The position numbers and the translations under genes were made by a program. Positions 10,641 through 21,936 of a stretch of DNA of 64,000 nt are shown here, one piece after another. Every line of letters begins with the position of its first letter. Positions within the stretch are counted from its first letter, which is position 1. The stretch spans positions 1-64,000 of the forward strand of contig OZ287702.1 of NCBI GenBank assembly GCA_965649825.1, given 5' to 3'. The notes under the pieces are model-generated. The model had not been told where the DNA came from, did no database searches, and worked only from the letters and a program-made list of their open reading frames with translations. This DNA comes from Penicillus capitatus (lineage: Eukaryota > Chlorophyta).

Positions 10641-12698
10641 ATGGCCACCGAAACGTTTTCGAACGAAGAATTCGCGGCGCCTGCTGAAGCAGATGTCGAA
10701 TGCGCGTTAGGCAGAGACTGTTACGGTTCTACGTGCATGTCTAGTTTGGCGAATGCCGGAGAGACAACTCCACCGGCTAAGCAAAGCAGAGTCCCCAGTC
10801 GAACGTTACAACTGAAAGCCGCGTCGGCCTTTTCCTTTGAGGACGATGATCTTCGCAGAGCCTACCAGAAGTACGGAGAGATACACAGCACGGAGATAAC
10901 GATGCAGGAGAGAGGCGTCGTGTATATACGCTTCTACGACCTCCGCAGTGCCAGGGCAGCACGGACCGCAAACAATATCGAAGAACAGTCCTTGGCGGCT
11001 GAATTCGCTACAGACGGCGCATCACGCGATCTTGATGAAGAGGGACGCGTGGTCGTGCGTGTCGAAGGCCATCTTGGCTCCAATGAACTGTGCCATATTT
11101 TCTCGACCTATGGCGATGTGCGCAACATCCAAGATGTCCCAAACATCACCATTCACAAGGTCGTTGAGTTTTTTGACATCCGATGCGCGGCTAGGGCAGT
11201 CCAGGCATTGAATGCTGTGGACACCGATGCCATGCATGCTGCTAGTGTTGCCTACTTAGAGAAGACGCGCTGCAAATTGTTCCTGATCCCTCCTCGCCTT
11301 CCAGAGGCTGCTGGATTCCCGGAAAGAGGTGCGATGCCGACGCCTGCGGCGCCAAAAACTTTTCCTTTGGGAGGGGCCGTCAAGCCATCTGCTCTGGAAT
11401 TTGAACTGCAGGATGATCGCATTCAGATGGCTGAAAAGCCAACACAACAACCACCGCCCTTGCCCATCTCAGCCACAGGAACAGATTTTGCCAGATCGCG
11501 TCTTTTTGACAGTTCCTCAAGTCTTTTTGGTTCGGCCGAGCAATTTGGCTACGCATCTCTTCCGCCATCCACATCTGCCTCGTTGACGCCTTTCTCATGT
11601 CTTCCGGAGAGCATCACTTCATCTTTTGCTGCAGATCAGAGCTCAAACGACAGCAGCACTGGACTGTCTCTCAGAGAAGTCCTGCCGTCAGGACTCGGTC
11701 TGTATGAAGATGACGAGACAGAGACACTGAATTCCCGGATGCGTTATGAAGACAGTGCATCTTACGAGATTCTCTCTGCCAATCGCGGTTCGGGCTGGAC
11801 ACCATCCCTGAACAACGGCAACGGACTCAAGAATCTTGAACAGAGTTGCTTTGATGGGTTTTCGCCTCTGACATTTTCGCTCATGGAACAACTCGGCGGT
11901 GCATCTGCCGCGTTTCCTCCGGGATTAGATACGTCTTTCATGTCCGAACAACAAAAACAAGATGTTCTGATTCTCTCTCAGTATCTGGACTGCTATGAAC
12001 AAGCTACCGCTTTCCAACAAGCTGTGCGTTTGGAAGTGATGAAGCGTCTCAATTCTTTGAAGTCTTTCGACACAGTAAGTGGTGGTGGTGGTGGTGATTT
12101 CGCAATGGGTGACAGTATCTTCCAGAAATGCCGAGGTGTTGGGGAAGACTGGAAGACGGCGGCATCGAGGATGCATCATCGAAAGAAAGGAGGTCGATTT
12201 CCGCGTCGTAACTCCGCTCTGGATCTGGAACAAGAAGCGGAGCGTCGGGCCCAGCAAGAGAAGATGTTTGCAATGGATTTGGATCGTGTGCGTTCCGGAA
12301 AAGACAAAAGAACGACGCTGATGATCAAGAATATCCCAAACAAGTACACGCAACGCATGTTGCTGGCCCGAATCGAGCAGGAGTTCAAAGGCACTTTTGA
12401 TTTCTTCTATTTGCCGATTGACTTCAAGAACAAGTGCAATGTGGGTTATGGTTTCATCAACATGACCTCTACGGAGCACATCATATCGTTTGTGGAACAT
12501 GTACATCAGCAGAAGTGGGATAAGTTCAACAGTGACAAAGTGTGCTGTGTGACCTACGCCCGAATTCAAGGGCGGCATGCACTTATCAATCACTTTCAGA
12601 ACTCCAGTTTGATGCTGGAAGACAGTAAACACCAGCCACTGCTGTTTAAACCCAACGGGGATCCTGAGCCTTTTCCATTGAAACCTGTGTCTGATTGA
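10641..12698 (+). CDS. Mei2-like RNA-binding protein, three RRMs
   Basis: Intronless 685-residue protein. ATG 10641 (MATETFSNEEF) is chosen because the open frame further upstream has no ATG. Two N-terminal RRM-like domains lie at about 53-120 (RTLQLKAAS...GVVYIRFYDLRSA) and 135-215 (GRVVVRVEG...STYGDVR). A long Ser/Pro/Gly-rich linker includes a Gly run at 12078-12096. The diagnostic Mei2 C-terminal RRM3 starts near residue 557: RTTLMIKNIPNKYTQRMLL, FDFFYLPIDFKNKCNVGYGF, ending NSSLM and a Pro-rich tail. Mei2 and plant AML/TEL proteins bind RNA and act in meiosis or development. Length and layout match AML proteins. Family call firm; exact role unknown. Confidence 0.92.
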   Translation: MATETFSNEEFAAPAEADVECALGRDCYGSTCMSSLANAGETTPPAKQSRVPSRTLQLKAASAFSFEDDDLRRAYQKYGEIHSTEITMQERGVVYIRFYDLRSARAARTANNIEEQSLAAEFATDGASRDLDEEGRVVVRVEGHLGSNELCHIFSTYGDVRNIQDVPNITIHKVVEFFDIRCAARAVQALNAVDTDAMHAASVAYLEKTRCKLFLIPPRLPEAAGFPERGAMPTPAAPKTFPLGGAVKPSALEFELQDDRIQMAEKPTQQPPPLPISATGTDFARSRLFDSSSSLFGSAEQFGYASLPPSTSASLTPFSCLPESITSSFAADQSSNDSSTGLSLREVLPSGLGLYEDDETETLNSRMRYEDSASYEILSANRGSGWTPSLNNGNGLKNLEQSCFDGFSPLTFSLMEQLGGASAAFPPGLDTSFMSEQQKQDVLILSQYLDCYEQATAFQQAVRLEVMKRLNSLKSFDTVSGGGGGDFAMGDSIFQKCRGVGEDWKTAASRMHHRKKGGRFPRRNSALDLEQEAERRAQQEKMFAMDLDRVRSGKDKRTTLMIKNIPNKYTQRMLLARIEQEFKGTFDFFYLPIDFKNKCNVGYGFINMTSTEHIISFVEHVHQQKWDKFNSDKVCCVTYARIQGRHALINHFQNSSLMLEDSKHQPLLFKPNGDPEPFPLKPVSD

Positions 12699-13440
12699 TT
12701 GGCTGACGTGAGTGCGTGGCTGCGTGTTTCTTTCTGTTTTCATTCAAGTCCGTGTGTGCTGCAATCTCTTACCAATGCAACCAATTCATGCTTTGTTGTT
12801 GTTTCATCTGTTGGTCAGAGATTGGTAACATCACCAACAGTTGCTGCCTGTCGAGTTCTCCATCGTCGTCGTTGTCGTCGTTGTCTCATTTCATTCTATT
12901 ACTTCACTTCTGCTGGCATGCTGATGTTTTCAATTGAATTAAAGCCTAACTGTTTTTGTTGGGGGTGTATTAAAAGATGCATTCTGAGCAATGCTGGTAC
13001 GCTTGTTTGTTTGTTTGTTTGTTCGCTCGTCGTTTTTCATGTAGTACGATGAAAACCTTAGCTGTTCTATCACCAAAGAAAAACGGTTCTCTGCTGCGTT
13101 GTTTCCTACGTGGACAGTATTTGAGTACTGCCAGGTCGAGTTTTTGGAGTGATTGCATGAATTGTCTCCAAACAGCATGTTAAGTGATCATTCATTTTGG
13201 GTAACAACAGCAAATCTGTAACAGTCTGTATCCGAACTTTTTGAAATCTTCGGTGTCACGTCGCATCAGCTTCTCCCATGCGCATTTGTCGTCGTTCGTA
13301 CTCCGGAATTCCGCAAAGCGTTCTGCCAAAAAACATAACGGACATTGACGACGTGACGCTATTGTATTTCAGCCACTTCTCCAACGTCCATTCGCTTCAC
13401 AGTTGTTCTTGTTGTTCCTACGCAGGTTTTGCTCGAAGAA
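12699..13440. other. 3' region of the Mei2-like gene and promoter region of the U2AF65-like gene
   Basis: About 740 bp with no supported gene. It is T-rich with simple repeats: GTC/GTT triplets near 12866-12890 and a (GTTT)n run at 13003-13023. An AATTAAAG-like element at 12937-12944 could serve as a polyadenylation signal. Confidence 0.4.
13003..13023 (+). repeat. (GTTT)n microsatellite
   Basis: About five tandem GTTT units in the noncoding stretch downstream of the Mei2-like gene. Confidence 0.9.
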
Positions 13441-15343
13441 ATGGAGTCATGCACAACAGAGACAAAAAAGCGCCCCAGTGAAGAACCCGGGCCGCTCAGC
13501 AGCGACGGCGTCGTGTCAGGTATGCCACCGCCGCGACGTGCATTTCGCTTTTGTCCGCCATTTCTCGCATCTTTCCTTTTTTCATTGTCTCTTGGGTTCT
13601 TGGTTATGGTGGGTCTCTTTGTCAGGAGACGACGCTCGTGCGCAGCATCGTTCCAAAAAACCAACGATACGAAAACCGACATCAGCTGTGGTGACTTCTC
13701 AAGGTTCTTATCGCGCTTTGCGTTTCTCAGTCTCTTGTTTCGCCCACACCTCATTCACTCTTTTGTCTTAACGTGACACAGATGACGAGTGCGTTTTTGA
13801 ATCTGTAGAGGACCCTCAGGTCGAAATGCAAGCCTTATGGGAACAACAAAGACAAAAGGACGCGCAAATACTCGTGCTACAGAAGAAGCTGAGTCACTAC
13901 CGTTCATGGATTACGAGTCTACAAAACAAAGTGCAGCAGCAAAACCCCCAGGCCCTGAAGAACGCCAAGCGTCTGTACATCGGCGGATTCCACACCGGAA
14001 CAACAGAGGTAATAGACAGGGCACGGCGCACAGCATAACAGGTAGATGTAAACATGTGTGCCGTTACTGTAGGAGGACCTACGGTTGTTCTTAAGTCAGT
14101 TGCTGAAACAGACAGGGGGGTGTTCACAACCGGGCAACGCCATTATCTCCGTCAAGATCATGAAAGACAAGAATTTTGCGTTCGCTGAGTTCAGAAGCGT
14201 CGAAGAGACAGCCAATACAACGGCATTCGACGGAGTTGTTTTTGAAACCAGCCGATTGAAAGTACATCCATGTCTGCTGTTGTCAGGAATGGCCGTCAGT
14301 GTGCGGTTGGTTGGTGGATGTAGATTCGACGTCCGAGTAATTACGACGTTGGTTCTGCCATCTTGCTGGGTCCCGTGACACCCGATCCCACAATGGATCT
14401 ATCTTCTTTGGACATTTGCCGGTCGACTGTGGATGACTCACCCCATAAGTTGTTTATTGGGGGTCTACCCTATGACTATAACGAAGAACAGGTGAGGGAT
14501 CTTGTGGGCACGTATGCGGCGGTGCGATCCTTTAATCTGGTCATGGATCGCACGACTGGCAAATCCAAAGGCTATGCATTCTGTGAGTTGATGGATGAGT
14601 CTATGACAGATGTTGTCATCCAGCAACTGAATACCTACAAGCTCGGCAATAAGCTCTTGACTGTAAAGAGGGCAATGGAAGGTGGTCGCAACACCAATTC
14701 CCAGATGCTGCAATCGATGTTGAACCCAGTTCAGTCTCCAACTTCCTTCTCCGTGGATATGCCCCATCTATACAGCAGTGGAAGTGGACACGTGTCCGGA
14801 CTGCATCAGGGAGTGCATTCTGGCAGCTATGGAGGATATAATCAACAGAATTTGAGTGGTGCTGGTGGTGCTTCAAGTCTCATGATGTCCCCGACCCAAA
14901 CGCCTATGACTGGATTATCTGGCATGAATGTCGGTAGCAGTAGCAGCATGCTCGGTGGTACTCCTATGAGTAACGGAAGCATGCAAGCAAATAACATGCT
15001 ATCTCAGCTTATTGGCGCGCAACAGTCAAGTTTCTTGAGTCAGCAACCTAGTATGGGTAGTTTAAGTGGCGGCGGTGGCGGCGGAGAGGGTATTCCTGTT
15101 CCGGATGCACAGAAATCTATGACAAACGCTTTTCATGGTAGTTTTGGAACTCCGGGAGGTGGAATTCCTGGCAGCTACAATAGCTTAGGAGGTGGCAGTC
15201 TACATCTGGGCCCTCAACAGGACTTGAAGGTTGATCCTGACATCTGTCACAGCTTCGATCAGAGCCTCGCTCGTGGAGGCAGTACCTTTCTCTCTCAGAA
15301 TAACAATCTCGATGCCATGAGCTGGAAATTCGGCAAACAGTGA
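13441..15343 (+). CDS. U2AF65-like splicing factor lacking the C-terminal UHM
   Basis: Small N-terminal exons start at ATG 13441 (MESCTTETKKRP), followed by a coiled segment. RRM1 begins RLYIGGFHTGTTE, and after a short intron reads LLKQTGGCSQPGNAIISVKI...KNFAFAEFRSVEE. After another intron LKIRRPSNYD leads to RRM2: HKLFIGGLPYDYNEEQV, TTGKSKGYAFCEL. The spacing and the TQAPGN-, LKIRRP- and HKLFIGGLP-like signatures are those of the large subunit of U2AF, which binds the polypyrimidine tract at 3' splice sites. The expected third RRM (UHM), which binds SF1, is absent: from about 14690 to the stop at 15343 there is a tail of about 215 residues rich in Gly, Ser, Gln, Met and Asn. The Arg/Ser domain is also missing. 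It is probably a divergent paralogue rather than the main U2AF65. Confidence 0.85.
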
Positions 15344-15450
15344 AGACAGACACATGTTTCCTCTCTTCTTATTCACACCTCTGCTTTGTTGTTTGACAAA
15401 CGTTAGGATTCTCTGAAGTGTGTACTCTGTCTGTATTTTCATTTCTCTCT

Positions 15451-15484
15451 TGCTTGCTAGCCTGCCTGCCTGCTTGCTTGCCTG
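15451..15484 (+). repeat. TGCT/GCCT tetranucleotide repeat
   Basis: Interrupted tandem TGCT and GCCT units; a second, purer (TGCT)n run lies at 15651-15671. Confidence 0.85.
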
Positions 15485-15650
15485 ACACATTCATAATTCG
15501 TTCGACTGGAGAGGGTGAACACAACGGAAGGAAATGTGTTCGCAGAGAACAGCCTCCCTGCGATGCATTTGCTCAATGGCTTCCCAGTGATTGATGATGA
15601 ATTTTTTTAGAGTTCATCAGGTCCTACCGAAGAAGAGAATCTGATAAGAC

Positions 15651-15671
15651 TGCTTGCTTGCTTGCTTGCTC
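15651..15671 (+). repeat. (TGCT)n microsat
   Basis: Five tandem TGCT units in noncoding sequence, 170 bp from a related repeat. Confidence 0.85.
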
Positions 15672-16444
15672 CTACTTTCTAACGTCTCAATGTCTCATCT
15701 ATCTATCTGCCTGCTTGTTTGCCACATGCATGCACACATACGCTCCCTCATCAAGTGTTTTTACATGTGCTTCGCTGTCTGCTGAGATCTTTGCTTTCAG
15801 TCCGTCTTCTGTATTTCTCCCTCAAAAATTCCTTGTTTCTGCATCGGATGGTGCTTCTGTTTGTGGACTCTCATGACATGACGTGTGCAAAACAGTTATG
15901 AACCATGCATGGAATACAACAATAGGGAACTGTCAATACTGTGTTTCTTGCTCTTCCTTAGCTGTCCGTTTACTTGACTATTTTCAGATTGCTTTTTCCT
16001 AGGTCTACCAACGTTCATTAAGCGATTTAGTACATACAGTAGACGATTCATTTGCAGGATATCTATCTCCTATTCTCGTTACTCAACTTCTCAGAAGACC
16101 TCTTGACGACCTCTACACGCATGTCGATCAGGCGGTAACTTGTTTTTTGAGTTTCAGTCCATCTCTCCTCTCTCATCGTTTTACTGAAGAATTTCTCATC
16201 AGTGAGTTCATCTTGAATAATAGTTCTGCTGTACCTTTGTTCCACTTTTCTGATTTTGTTGCGTCGGTTGTCAAGTACGGTTGGACAAGGAATGAGGTCT
16301 TGCCGATCAGGAAACTAATGCATGCTGTCGACGTCTAAAGCCGAAACTGCTTAGATGTTTCCTGTCTGTCTGCGTGTTTTGTAAAGATTCAGAGTTGCTT
16401 GGCCTATGGGAAGAGACGGCGTGTGATGTGACGTCTGACGACCG

Positions 16445-19074
16445 ATGGCAGACGAAACGTACTCATGGATCGACGACTTTCACGGCGGCGCCACAACCTC
16501 AACCCTCAAAGCCGCCGATGAAACACATCGTCTCTGTTCCAAAACGCGCGATGCCGTGGTCGATGTCGAAAACCGGCTCTCTGAAATGAAAGGCATTTCA
16601 AGACATCTCGATGCTCAAGCGTCTTATATGACGGATGGACTCTTCAGGGGAGATGCGTCAGTTGGAATTGAGCTTCGTCGAAAGGAATCGTCACCTTATG
16701 GAGCAACTGCAGAGATCGAAGGGCAAAAGAAAGGAATGCGAGAAGCAGAACGAGAGATTGAGGCGGCAAATGCTGCACATGGTTAAGTTGGATACGATCA
16801 AGAACCAACAGATCTCCGCAATGGAGGACAAACTCCAGTCCTTCGAAACCAAACTCCAGCAGCACGTTTCAGAATTTGGCTTGGATGCATGCATTGCATC
16901 GACGCATCAAGTAAAAACGTCAAGACAAGAAATCTCGCTACGGAGTGGGACGCAAAGGTCGATGAAGAGGAAAGGGTGGCAAGGATGTCGAAAGAGGAGA
17001 TGATGGACGTCCATCGAGATCGAGGACCTCCCCACATTCGCCCATCGGAGCTTCTATGGGACTCCTGTGCCACAGACGGTTCACGGGATAGATCGGATGG
17101 GCCACGGAAAACGGAGAATGTCGTGGAGAGTGTTCGCGATGGACTAGATGAAGCGTCGTTGTCTCTGCAAGCATTTCGAAATATCCGTTCTGAATGTGCC
17201 CAATGGATCACATCGCTGACACGCTACCAAGAGGCTGCAATGACGCACGGAAAGGAAAGACGTCATCCGATCGTCGATGACGACAGAGACTGTAGATAAC
17301 CATCCATCATTCCCCCTCTGACATGTGGCGATCTTACAGTTCGTGCACAATGGGAAGCAATGGCAGGGTATGTTGAGCAGTTTAGCAAGGAGACGGAATG
17401 CGCTGAGCAATTGTCGAGCAAAGGTCATGCCAAAGAGATGCATTGGCCAGTCACTGCTCAGCGATCCGTGTCTTTTGTAGTGGATCGACCACTGCTGAGG
17501 AAAACTTTGCAGATGTGCTTTTGTGCACTGCTCCGGCTGATTCGGAATGTCCAGGATGCATGTGCAGGTATCGAAGATGCCCGTCTTCGTATGCACCGTC
17601 GATTGGAGCAGCAAGATGTGACGCATGTGGAGAAGACGAAAGATCTTCAGCAGCAGATCGCGTCACTCCAAACCACCGCCTCGACATCCAGGCAACTCCC
17701 TCTGTGCTCTTGAATGGAAGACTGCGAACGTGTGCGGCCAGAATCGAAGAGAAGGTCCATGTTCTATCTGGTAGCTTTGCTCGACTCGAAGACAAACTCG
17801 CGACGGAACTCGAAAAATCCAAGAAGGCAACGCATCACATCCACCGCATCAATTCCAGGTGCCTTGGCTGACATGACGGCGCTTCGATGCGGCGCCGTCC
17901 TTTAGAAAATCGAAGGAGCTTCTGAAACGCATCGCAGCTCTGGTGCAATTGTGCAACCAGATCAAAGAAGGCGAGCATGAGATACGTTTCTGTGCGGATA
18001 GTTTCCAAAGAGCGATGATGTGTCTGTGACAGAAGCGGAGAACAGGGGTGTCTTGACGACGCTCTATCGCCAACTGACGCAGCTCTATGATCAGAACCTG
18101 AACATCATCAAGGAACTGCAGTCCAATACGAAACCGCAGGTGGATGCTTACGCACGCACCAACCTGCCTCCACAGAACGATGCCTGCAGCATGTGCGCGA
18201 TCTCCGTGTTCGGCTGGAAAAGGGCATTCAACATCAAGAACACTTTACGAACTACATAGCTGTAAGCCAAAGTTTTTCTAGGGGTCGGTATTCTTGGACT
18301 CCCCTTACCAATTCTCTGTTCTAGTCGATCGTTCGACGAGACACCGAACTCCAGAACAGCGATCATCTGATACCAGAGGGGGTACCAGAAGAGCAGCAAA
18401 CTCTGGTCATGAGTGATACCACCATTACACAACGGAATGTCTGTGCTGCAAAGCGGGTAAAAGATGGCGTTGGCTTTGATCTCTCCTCGAACGAATCCGT
18501 CGCCATATTGCAGGACACAGGAGTTGGAGAGGGACATCAGATGTCAGCGGAGTATCAGGAACTCTGGAAGAGATACCGAAAACAGAGCCTGCGGTTCCGT
18601 CAGTTACAGAAGTTCCTGAAAGCATCGACCAAGAAACTGATGGAAGCAGCCGCATCCGACGACGCTACGGATCGACCATCGATGGACAAACAACGTTCCG
18701 GCGCAACAAGATGCAATGCCTTACATACAGACACCCACTTCGCCGCAGCACCGAGCGTATACAACAACAAGGGCCCAGCAGCGAAGACCGTGAGAAGGCG
18801 GGAATCAGAGATCGCAAGCCGAGACGTCGATGCAGAGGTTTCCTTGGGCAAGGATGAGGGAGGAGACACTGCGGCACTCTTCTACGACGGTCTCTTGGGA
18901 GCAACCGATCCGTTTCTCTCCCACGATTCCTCTGCACTCGATCCATCACAGGAAGACATGACACTTGGCGTCTCTCCGCCTTCCACGAGGCCTTCTCTGT
19001 CATCCTGCACTTCATCGGCACATCGTCAGCGTCCGTCGTTCGGTCGTGTGAATTGGAAGCGTGATGATATGTGA
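16445..19074 (+). CDS. Long coiled-coil protein, unknown function
   Basis: Multi-exon gene from ATG 16445 (MADETYSWIDDFHGG). Coiled-coil segments follow one another: MEQLQRSKGKRKECEKQNERL and KLQSFETKLQQ (16635-16880), EWDAKVDEEERVARMSKEE (16930-17010), RMHRRLEQQDV...KDLQQQIASL (17580-17670), FARLEDKLATELEKSKK (17775-17830), LYRQLTQLYDQNLNIIKELQ (18060-18120), LRVRLEKGIQHQEHF (18205-18250), WKRYRKQSLRFRQLQKF (18565-18620). A Ser-rich tail ends at 19074. The boundary between exon 1 and the segment at 16635 needs a one-base frame change that I could not place on a good splice site. No catalytic motif is visible. Flagellar or centrosomal scaffolds have this form, but no orthologue is recognised. 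Confidence 0.6.
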
Positions 19075-19537
19075 GAGGCACATCGACTGTTGTTAGAACA
19101 GAATTTTTGCATCATTGTTCTTGTCAGACAAGTCAACTTTGATATTCGCTTTTGGTCTCACAGTATATCATCCACAGCAGTGTTTTTGTCGGGCCTCTCA
19201 CAGTTCACAAAATCTCTGGACGCATGGAGTGTGCAAACAAGAACAGATGATGAGATTGCAATGCATGCCCGTCCTTCGAAGAATAAATCCCTCTCAGCTG
19301 TTCAAGACTTCAATGCTTTCAACTGGAAAAACAACGTTCTTATTCATCCATAACCGACGTCACGTTATGGGTCCTTATAAATCAAAGACGCTAGGTCTAA
19401 AGAATCATGCACGAAAGCAGCAGCACTGTCTCAGAACGTGGAAGGAAGCGTAAAATATGTACAAGAAAAAGCTGAGAAACGCATCACGTGGAGGACGGGA
19501 GGTAGAGGAAGCATCATCGCCGGCCGATTCCGAGTTA
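19075..19537. other. Convergent intergenic region
   Basis: Between the end of the coiled-coil gene (+) and the end of the pseudoprotease gene (-). AT-richer than its neighbours, no supported gene; presumed to hold both 3' UTRs. Confidence 0.4.
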
Positions 19538-20567
19538 TTAATCCGTCGTTTCTGTTCGCGTATAGAAGGCCGTTGTATCGAGAATCCACTGGAGAACGTG
19601 ACGAATCGAGACATAGCCTGTTGTCTTGGAGTCGCCATTGCATTCAGCACTGCCGATGGCAATGCCGATCAGGCGATCCGGAAAGCTGGGAATGATAACG
19701 GGACCGCCAGTTCCACCTAAGGGCGAGACATGCAGACAGGTGTGTAGCATAGATGGGCAATCAACCACCCACCTGCGCAGATATCTCCATTTGAGACGCG
19801 TAGGCACGAAATATTCGCCGGAAAATCGTGTCTCTTGAAGCAATCCTCGTCGTCGATTATTTCCAAACCTACAGGGGGCAGTGGTGCGTGCTTAGTGTTG
19901 AGGATGATGGTGCGTACGTACGTACCACTTATTTCGAGCAGTTTTTTTGAGTAAGGTCCTCCTTCGCCCAATCGGCTCCAGCTCATTGCCCGCGTTTCGA
20001 GTCCTGACAACAATGGTGGCGAGCCGCTGTGCATTTGAACGAGAGGTTGCTGTTTGGATGGCGCAGCGAGTTTGAGCAGCGCAACGTCATAGGGACCCAA
20101 TTCCAGACCGTCATAAAGAGGGTGAATAATCACGAGCTCAACAGTATGCCGCTCTCTGAAGGGTCCGACGATGCTTTCACTTCCTAATGCTACAACTGGA
20201 TTTCGAACAGCCGTGGAGAATCGTTTTGTGTCAACACATCTGGCAAATGTCAAGATCCATTGCTTCATCACCAATGTGCCCACACAAAAGTGCAATCCCG
20301 TGTTCGGATGCTGGAGAGAAACGACATAGGGATAACGGTCACGAGGTGCATAGAAGTCATCCGGACGACGGTCTTTCTGAGCAGATGGAGGTCGGGAATA
20401 GCCTAACAGCAGAACACACCAATCGAGAACGTCAGCATTTGCAGCAGAGTGGTCTAGCACGTGCCAAAGTAGCGCTGACCAAAGACGCCTGTGCATGACG
20501 CATGTGATATGAGAAGGAACAGTAGGAGACAGCACCGCCTCTTCAAACGAGCGGTGTTCAAGAACAT
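19538..20567 (-). CDS. Secreted trypsin-fold (S1) serine protease homologue without catalytic residues
   Basis: ATG at 20567 opens a hydrophobic signal sequence, CCLLLFLLISHASC. After an intron the S1 fold appears: RDRYPYVVSLQHP, the His loop as KQWILTFARCVD, the Asp loop as GPYDVALLKLAAP, and DICAG. After an intron ending CCCTTAG comes GTGGPVII...RLIGIAIGS, and a C-terminal helix with HVLQWI ends at 19538. In active S1 enzymes the three sites read AAHC, DIALL and GDSGGP. Here His is Arg (FARC), Asp is kept, and the nucleophile Ser is Thr (GTGGP) with the preceding Cys-x-Gly-Asp lost. It should not hydrolyse peptides. Non-catalytic homologues act as binding proteins or cofactors; that role here is inference. 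Confidence 0.75.
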
Positions 20568-21234
20568 GGCGCCGATAAGAGTACAGACCCGCACGCTAAG
20601 CACAAAACAGTTCTGTCGGTTGCATCCAATGCGGAGAACGCTGTCCTCCAGGATGTACGCTATTCGATAGCCACTGTCCCGCAAAGTCCAAATCGTATTG
20701 ATACGGCAGTACCTTCACGCGGAACTTCGGCGGAGAGCGCCTCGGAAAAGGTTAAACGTTGTTTTTGTTGAAGATTGAGGAGGGCAGAGATGCTGCGGTC
20801 TTGCTGATTTGAGGCAGTCGAAGCAAAATGCGGACACAATTCACTGTGCGACCCTTGCTACTAACCACCACCCTCTTGCTATCCTAGCCGTCACATCTGT
20901 AATACTTGCGTCAGACCTGTGAGTGGAACGGGTCAAAACGGAGAGAAGACTCGATGAAGGCCGCCCTGCATCACTGCTGCGTTTCGTTCGGTGTTTTGTG
21001 TTTCTGGGTCGTCAGGGCCTTCTCTTGTCACCGCATTCCCAAACGGAATATCTGGTAACGTCGAGAACGTTAGAGACGCAGAAGGGATATGCGTAGATTC
21101 AGCTGCGCAGCGGAGACGGAGTCGCTGCTGCCGACAGACGCTGAAGATTCCCGAACGGAGAGACGTCGACCGCCACACGCACGTCATTCGCCGTCCACAC
21201 AACGACCACCAAATATCCCTCCCTCGCAGCAGTG
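20568..21234. other. Intergenic interval, no supported gene
   Basis: About 670 bp. A 220-codon minus-strand open frame (20933-21595) overlaps it, but its Arg/Ser-rich composition and lack of any domain look like antisense of the acidic ORF at 21235. Nothing else seen. Confidence 0.35.
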
Positions 21235-21573
21235 ATGACAGGCGCGCCGGAGGTCGGTCATAAGAGTGAGATTTGTGTGATAAGAGAGACAGAGGCGGAG
21301 CGCTATGACGAAGATGGATTCCTGGTGGATGAGGAGGAAGACGTGAGTCCTCAGAGATCTCGGCCTCAGCGCCGCACCATCGAAGAAATTGCCGCCGCCT
21401 ACGCGATGTCGGTACCCTCAGAGCAGCACGATATCGATCTGAAACGCGTCGCTTGGTGCAGCGATCAGAACGAGACGCCGGAGCAGAGGACTCGTCGGCA
21501 GCGGATCGAAGAACACGGCAAAGCTCTGGAGCAAGGCGCCGCGCTGTTTGGGCAAAGGGGTGCACAGATCTGA
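21235..21573 (+). CDS. Small acidic hypothetical protein (112 aa)
   Basis: Open frame from ATG 21235 (MTGAPEVGHKSE) with charged, protein-like composition: an acidic patch DEDGFLVDEEEDV, a predicted helix RTIEEIAAAYAM, and a basic helix PEQRTRRQRIEEHGKAL. No family is recognised. It could be the last exon of a gene whose earlier exons I cannot see, since a TCGCAG acceptor-like site lies just upstream. The antisense 220-codon frame is the alternative reading, judged less likely. Confidence 0.4.
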   Translation: MTGAPEVGHKSEICVIRETEAERYDEDGFLVDEEEDVSPQRSRPQRRTIEEIAAAYAMSVPSEQHDIDLKRVAWCSDQNETPEQRTRRQRIEEHGKALEQGAALFGQRGAQI

Positions 21574-21936
21574 CGTTTTCTCGCGTTAGACACAACGTTA
21601 CCGTTCTCGACGCATTTTCCTTAGGAATATGTTCATTCGCTGTCGCTGTCAGTTAAAAGCACTTGATCCCGTTCGCTTCACAACAAGTTCTTAATCGAGA
21701 CAGGTAGCGGTTGAACGCGTAGTGCTTTTGACGGCGCGACGCATCTACACGAGATCTTGTTGCGGCAGAGGTCTGTCTCGACATAGACAGAAACTAATTG
21801 TCAGGGGGTTCTGTCTTGAGGCTCAGAGGTGAGCGTGACATAGGTTATGGAGAGTTTGAACGTCAGGAGTCCACAAGCAAAGTTCAATAACTGCTGTGCT
21901 TGATAAACATTCCTTGCATCGACAGCGACACCTGTA
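21574..21936. other. Convergent intergenic region
   Basis: Between the small ORF (+) and the end of the PLAT gene (-). No open frame of note and no repeat; presumed 3' UTRs. Confidence 0.35.

Larger units (their letters stand above)
15344..16444. other. Noncoding 1.1-kb interval with pyrimidine-rich simple repeats
   Basis: No supported coding sequence. It holds TGCTTGC/CTGCCTGC repeats at 15451-15484 and 15651-15671 and T-rich stretches, presumably the 3' UTR of the U2AF65-like gene and the promoter region of the next gene. Short open frames here have no family resemblance. Confidence 0.4.

Noticed and set aside
11925-12743. 272-codon minus-strand open frame
   Set aside because: It is antisense to the conserved RRM3 of the Mei2-like gene, whose plus-strand translation matches family motifs.
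20933-21595. 220-codon minus-strand open frame
   Set aside because: Arg/Ser/Cys-rich, no domain, and overlaps the more protein-like acidic ORF at 21235; kept as the alternative only.
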